Positions 61,501-64,000 of a stretch of 64,000 nucleotides of DNA are shown piece after piece. The position numbers and the translations under genes are program-made. Origin of the DNA: Mactromeris polynyma (lineage: Eukaryota; Mollusca; Bivalvia; Venerida; Mactridae); assembly GCA_032209605.1 (NCBI GenBank), contig JASFXZ010000009.1:17223553-17287552 (forward strand), given 5' to 3'. Below the pieces are notes generated by a model. It was given only the letters and a program-made list of their open reading frames with translations, was not told where the DNA came from and did not search any database. The first letter of the stretch is position 1. Each line of letters opens with the position of its first letter.

Positions 61501-62789
61501 AATGGGAAATTGTCAGTGTGCAGGAACTTTTGGAGGGCAGTGTAGTTCATGAATTCATGAATGAATAAAGACAGAAATGACCACATTTAATACCTTGCCA
61601 TGAAACTGCGGTACTGACATCCCATCTTTCTGGAAAGCATCTACTGTCTTCCACATACAAATATATTTACATTCATCCAGACAGCTCCACTGAAGTAATC
61701 GGTGACTGAATGGTTGTGACCGTCTACATGAAAAACAAACAATTAAATGGTTCAAACATGCTTGTACAATTCACAAATCACTGATGCTAATACTGCAAGA
61801 CAAATGTTAAAACCTTGTTGTTGAAATATCCCAAAAAGGGCATCAATGTAATGTCTGGTGTAAAAATTCACTCAAGCTCAATATTTCAGCCACACTGGGC
61901 CTTTATCAACAGCAAAGAACACAATTTTTCACAATATCCGTATATAATATAGGTTTGTATGTCTACTCATCAAAATGCAAAAATGTTAAATATATCTTAA
62001 AATGTTTCATCGGAAGTATTCAACAAAATGACGCATGACAATTGACAGGAGGTTTAATGTGGTTGATGGGTTGAGCACCAGACTGCATCTCAGACTTTAG
62101 ACTTTAAAATGGTATATTTTCATTTTGTTCCTACGTTATTGTTACGCAATACATTTTGATCAAACATGGCAAAAGTGTATAGTGAGTAACAAGAAATATG
62201 CAGGCAAAAAAATATCCGTTTAAATAGAATGAAAACGAAATGCTTATCAATTTAATTTTTGGAATTTAAAGTCTAAGTCCGAGATTCAGTCTTAAAACGT
62301 TTGTGAATATGGGCCCTGAACTCAGTAAGTAAGTAACCAATGAAGAAGTCAGTAAGAGAAATTAATATAGTTCACAAATTGTTTCACAACCAATGTTAAA
62401 TACATATATATTGTTGAAAAATGGTGATGTTTTACAATATAATCAAGAAACGGTGTAATAAGCTAATATATCATAACTGGACAGAGTACAAACACACTGA
62501 TATGTTATGCTATAGAGTTACTGGCTAGCGCTTTTCCGCTGAGGAAGATAATTTCTTGCAAGAATAAATGATTCATGTGATGAAATATGTGACATAAGTC
62601 ACTGTATAAAATTGACATACATAGAATGACAACTTACACAAAATTCTTCAAGTTTTCTGCAGTACAGTTGGCACTGTTACAACTATGTAAACATTTCTGA
62701 TGAATGTAAGATCTGTCACCAACTGAAGCTGTTACCATGGCAACATTGTATCCAAGCAACAGCGTTGCCAACACTACAATGTGTTCCAT
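55431..62789 (-). CDS. PGAP3: PGAP3, post-GPI-attachment lipid remodelling factor (8 exons, complete)
   Basis: PGAP3 (Per1 family, CREST superfamily) removes the sn-2 acyl chain from GPI anchors in the Golgi, the first step of fatty-acid remodelling. Joined exons: 62638-62789, 61594-61723, 60164-60313, 59085-59147, 58076-58137, 57281-57417, 56239-56440, 55431-55503. The result is 322 residues, close to the human length of 320. Signal peptide about 1-22; Cys-rich lumenal region about 33-90 (CLHSCNSANC, WSCLDECKYICMW); then seven predicted membrane spans. Conserved family motifs: NAWFWSTIFHCKDTD (148-162), KMDYFCAF (166-173), FDYGYNM and FPPVWWTFDAHALWH, with the His and Asp residues expected of CREST hydrolases. 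All phases agree across the introns. Intron 4 uses a GC donor (AGAG/GCAAGC). The C terminus ends in minisatellite-derived sequence. SINEs, MITEs and a foldback element lie in the introns only. Confidence 0.96.
56044..56221. mobile_element. MITE (CAGTTGAACCTTC ends) in PGAP3 intron 7
   Basis: The left end CAGTTGAACCTTCTTTATTT and the right end, inverted, CAGTCGAACTTTGTTTATTC pair well. It ends 17 bases inside the intron from exon 7's donor. Confidence 0.8.
56239..56440 (-). CDS. PGAP3: PGAP3 exon 7
   Basis: Acceptor CTCTATTTTCAG, donor AG/GTATGT. Encodes IFNMIGWTAWC through FPPVWWTFDAHALWH to LAFLWY, covering the last membrane spans. Confidence 0.95.
56605..57000. other. PGAP3 intron 6 interior, no second gene
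   Basis: A 129-codon minus-strand ORF (56606-56995) is open but has no domain, acceptor or donor that fits the gene. Judged chance. Confidence 0.55.
57281..57417 (-). CDS. PGAP3: PGAP3 exon 6
   Basis: Acceptor ATTTTTTTCAG, donor GTTG/GTAAGT. Encodes ILGTVKWQRLALVG through SFTKFDYGYNMKVNIGV. Confidence 0.95.
57530..57845. mobile_element. Dispersed element with pearl-like tail in PGAP3 intron 5
   Basis: Abruptly GC-richer than its flanks. The end reads CAGACGGACAGACGAAGCGA, then CTCCTCCTTTGGGGGGGAT, similar in plan to the tail at 41490-41570. Confidence 0.6.
58076..58137 (-). CDS. PGAP3: PGAP3 exon 5
   Basis: Acceptor CTTTTATTTTCAG, donor GCAG/GTAAAA. Encodes KMDYFCAFSLVLSNTFTFAC with the conserved Asp. 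Confidence 0.95.
58181..58363. mobile_element. 183-bp MITE with CAGTAAAACCTC ends
   Basis: The left end CAGTAAAACCTCAATTATAA and the right end, inverted, CAGTAAAACCTCACATAAAG pair. Inside, AGGTGGTCTTAATACTGAGG and related phrases repeat. A partial copy is at 59974-60120. Confidence 0.85.
58546..58912. mobile_element. Foldback-like element FB2 in PGAP3 intron 4
   Basis: The left arm (58546-58675) has four ~32-bp copies of GGACAAAATCCCCTTC plus TGAATTTTACAAGGT. The right arm (58790-58912) has the inverse (GAAGGGGATTTTGTCC) four times. The outermost copies on both sides share CACTTATTTT/CACTCATTTT, so the arms match end to end over 100 bp. The loop of about 115 bp has no ORF. A target duplication is not clear (AATGCCA occurs on both sides, about 25 and 40 bases out). 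Confidence 0.82.
59085..59147 (-). CDS. PGAP3: PGAP3 exon 4 (GC donor)
   Basis: Acceptor CTTATTTTTCAG. Encodes TAVNAWFWSTIFHCKDTDFT plus E. The donor is GCAAGC after AGAG, a recognised GC-AG intron class; the dinucleotide GC lies at 59083-59084. Confidence 0.94.
59189..59312. mobile_element. Partial MITE (CAGTCGAACCTC end)
   Basis: Shares its left half with 56044-56221 (TTTCGAATAATACATAGTTT, GGGACCTGATAT), truncated on the right. Confidence 0.7.
59640..59760. repeat. Dispersed repeat 'CAAGGACTTTTCAAG', inverse of 2310-2432
   Basis: Contains AATTCAAGTACTTTTCAAGG, AAATCAAGGACTTTTCAAGA and CTGTGCGAATCTT, all inverse matches to the copy near 2310. Confidence 0.7.
59974..60120. mobile_element. 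Partial MITE (CAGTAAAACCTTAC end)
   Basis: One end and internal AGACCACCTCAATA phrases match 58181-58363. It stops about 45 bases inside the intron from PGAP3 exon 3's donor. Confidence 0.75.
60164..60313 (-). CDS. PGAP3: PGAP3 exon 3
   Basis: Acceptor TTTATTTCAG, donor CTG/GTAAGT. Encodes WPFVRLCGIQEPASMIFSVF through MYFVWHGAAL, with the first membrane span. Confidence 0.95.
60340..60612 (-). mobile_element. tRNA-derived SINE in PGAP3 intron 2
   Basis: On the minus strand it reads GGACAAGTAATCCAGGGG, then CTCGGGTTCAATCCCC (T-arm and B box), then the body shared with 42448-42645. The A-box half of the tRNA head is missing. It sits 27 bases from the acceptor of exon 3. Confidence 0.75.
61265..61542. 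mobile_element. 278-bp Tc1-like MITE with TA duplication
   Basis: Left end CACTGCCATCCAAAAGTTT; right end, inverted, CACTGCCCTCCAAAAGTT; TA on both sides (61263-61264, 61543-61544). Its left half matches the fragment found in all six tandem units. Confidence 0.88.
61594..61723 (-). CDS. PGAP3: PGAP3 exon 2
   Basis: Acceptor TTTTTCATGTAG, donor AAG/GTATTA. Encodes RSQPFSHRLLQWSCLDECKY through VPQFHGK (lumenal, Cys-rich). Confidence 0.94.
61760..62600. other. PGAP3 intron 1, nothing recognised
   Basis: AT-rich with no exon-like signals. The phrase CACTGGGCCTTTATCAACAG near 61893 may belong to an unnamed repeat. Confidence 0.5.
62638..62789 (-). CDS. PGAP3: PGAP3 exon 1 (start and signal peptide)
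   Basis: The ATG at 62789 gives MEHIVVLATLLLGYNVAMVT, a good signal peptide, then CLHSCNSANC. Donor GT/GTAAGT. A second ATG at residue 18 would truncate the signal peptide, so the first is preferred. Confidence 0.93.
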
Positions 62790-62906
62790 TCTTAATCAAG
62801 ACATGAGACGAGTCCTCTTATGCATAACTGTAATAATTACATAAAAAATAAATAAATAACTACAAGGAAACTGCACATGGGAAGTAAATTTGACATGGGT
62901 GAGCTT

Positions 62907-63914
62907 GTCCCCAATTCAAAACATCCCCCTTCTTTGTCAAACGGCCCCAATTCAAAACATCCCCCTTCTTTGTCAAACGGCCCCAATTCAAAACATCCCC
63001 CTTCTTTGTCAAACGGTCCCCTTTTCTAGTCAAAACATTCCCCTTCTTTGTCAAACGGCCCCCTTTTCTAGTCGAAACATCTCCCATGCCTTGTTCTTGG
63101 TCAAAACATCTGCATTAAGTTATAGAAAATACTTGTTACATGGTACAATGCAAGACTTGAGTGCTGTTATCATTAATCCCATAGAGTGGGTATAGGGTGG
63201 GAAGGTTGTTTATATTTTTAATTATGAATGGATGAATAGGTTGTATACAATACCCATATAATTGATATATAGGTAAACACGATGATAAAATAGCGGATTT
63301 GAGTTATACACTTGCAGTCTGACTATGTAGTATTACTCAACCTGATGCATGCGCATAGGAGCTGGGGCCGCAGGAGCCGCGGTTTTTAGGACCCCTACTT
63401 CTCAACCAGCCACACATTTTATTGGCATTCAGCCAAGATATTTAATATGCATGACAAAGTGTTATCATTGCTACCAGACAGGGGCCGTCGCTCTATAGCA
63501 TTTGCTAATGATGACGATATGTATCATTGTTTATATTGCTTTCATGTACCTTAATAAATACATTACAATGCGACTGAACTGTTTCAAAATATATCTCTAA
63601 CAGTACCGTGTCTTTTTACAAAATTATACATATATATGTATGAATAAAGTTGGAAAATATCATTTTGCGCATGTGAAAGGTGATTTCCTGAAGATTTTCT
63701 CTTTGGGAGGGGATACCACTCCCGCACGCACTCCATCCGCAGCACCAATACTCAATAATTTCCTAGAGTCGCCAGTGATATTGTTAATATAGTGGGTGTT
63801 ATACAGGGGCACGTTATGACTAAAATCTTATTCGAGTGAGGGTCGTTTAAGAACAAACAAGGGGTCGTTTCGATTAGGGGTCGTTTTGACTAGGGGTCGT
63901 TTTGACTTGTTCTC
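62907..63914. mobile_element. Foldback-like element FB3 (inverted arrays around ~720 bp)
   Basis: The left arm (62907-63112) has three perfect-looking 36-bp copies of AATTCAAAACATCCCCCTTC plus TTTGTCAAACGG, then variants TAGTCAAAACATTCCCC. The right arm (63835-63914) has the inverse motif GGGGTCGTTTTGACTA three to four times. The interior has no gene. Arms are unequal and diverged, so the pairing is less certain than for FB1 and FB2. Confidence 0.6.
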
Positions 63915-64000
63915 GTTTCTTTGCATCACGGACCTATATCAACTTCTGTGGAATACGATAATACAGCCATCGATTTTTCTCGTCCTAAGTACCAGTGGCA
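63915..64000. other. Window end, nothing recognised
   Basis: Short unique sequence after the FB3 right arm. Confidence 0.4.

Overview
This is eukaryotic, AT-rich DNA with interrupted genes. It most resembles a mollusc, probably a bivalve. The grounds are an intron-containing PGAP3 gene, a repeat with ~157-bp core units followed by an ACGG/ACAG-type tetranucleotide tract (the layout of oyster 'pearl' elements), tRNA-derived SINEs, many TIR-bearing MITEs and a short repeat beginning TTAGCTCACCTGAGC. Species cannot be fixed from the sequence. There are no operons, ribosome-binding sites or CRISPR arrays.

Layout. (1) 1-808 is a copy of 50346-51150, so about 50 kb of the window lies between two direct repeats. 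(2) 2480-8656 is a tandem duplication carrying two dead Tc1/mariner-type transposase genes (catalytic spacing DD37E). The second copy holds a 2.1-kb broken non-LTR retrotransposon that is missing from the first. (3) 9410-9955 is a 67-bp minisatellite. (4) 9782-41426 is the centrepiece: six head-to-tail units of about 5.18 kb (the first is longer). Each carries an intact, intronless, minus-strand gene of 288 codons for a type II membrane nucleotide-diphospho-sugar transferase (GT77-like, DxD motif). The units join at a GTTG microhomology between a pearl-like element and the minisatellite. (5) 41427-46800 is repeat-rich, with relics of a THAP domain and of a CENPB/pogo-type DNA-binding domain, a 63-bp minisatellite and a tRNA-derived SINE. 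(6) 46853-47206 is the last coding exon of a plus-strand ciliary TPH-type protein (CFAP210/CCDC173-like). (7) 48431-48562 and 52584-52625 are two phase-compatible candidate exons of an unrecognised plus-strand gene. (8) 55431-62789 is a complete eight-exon minus-strand PGAP3 gene (322 codons) with MITEs, SINEs and a foldback element in its introns. (9) 62907-63914 is another inverted-array (foldback-like) element.

The most unusual items are the sixfold glycosyltransferase amplification, with mosaic units and mostly amino-acid-changing differences, and a set of foldback-like elements whose inverted ends are tandem arrays of short A/T-run plus CCCC motifs. One of these has a 9-bp target-site duplication, and the five sister units give its exact empty site. 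The genes do not form one pathway. PGAP3 (GPI-anchor remodelling in the Golgi) and the sugar transferases (probably also Golgi) share a compartment, but nothing shows a functional link.
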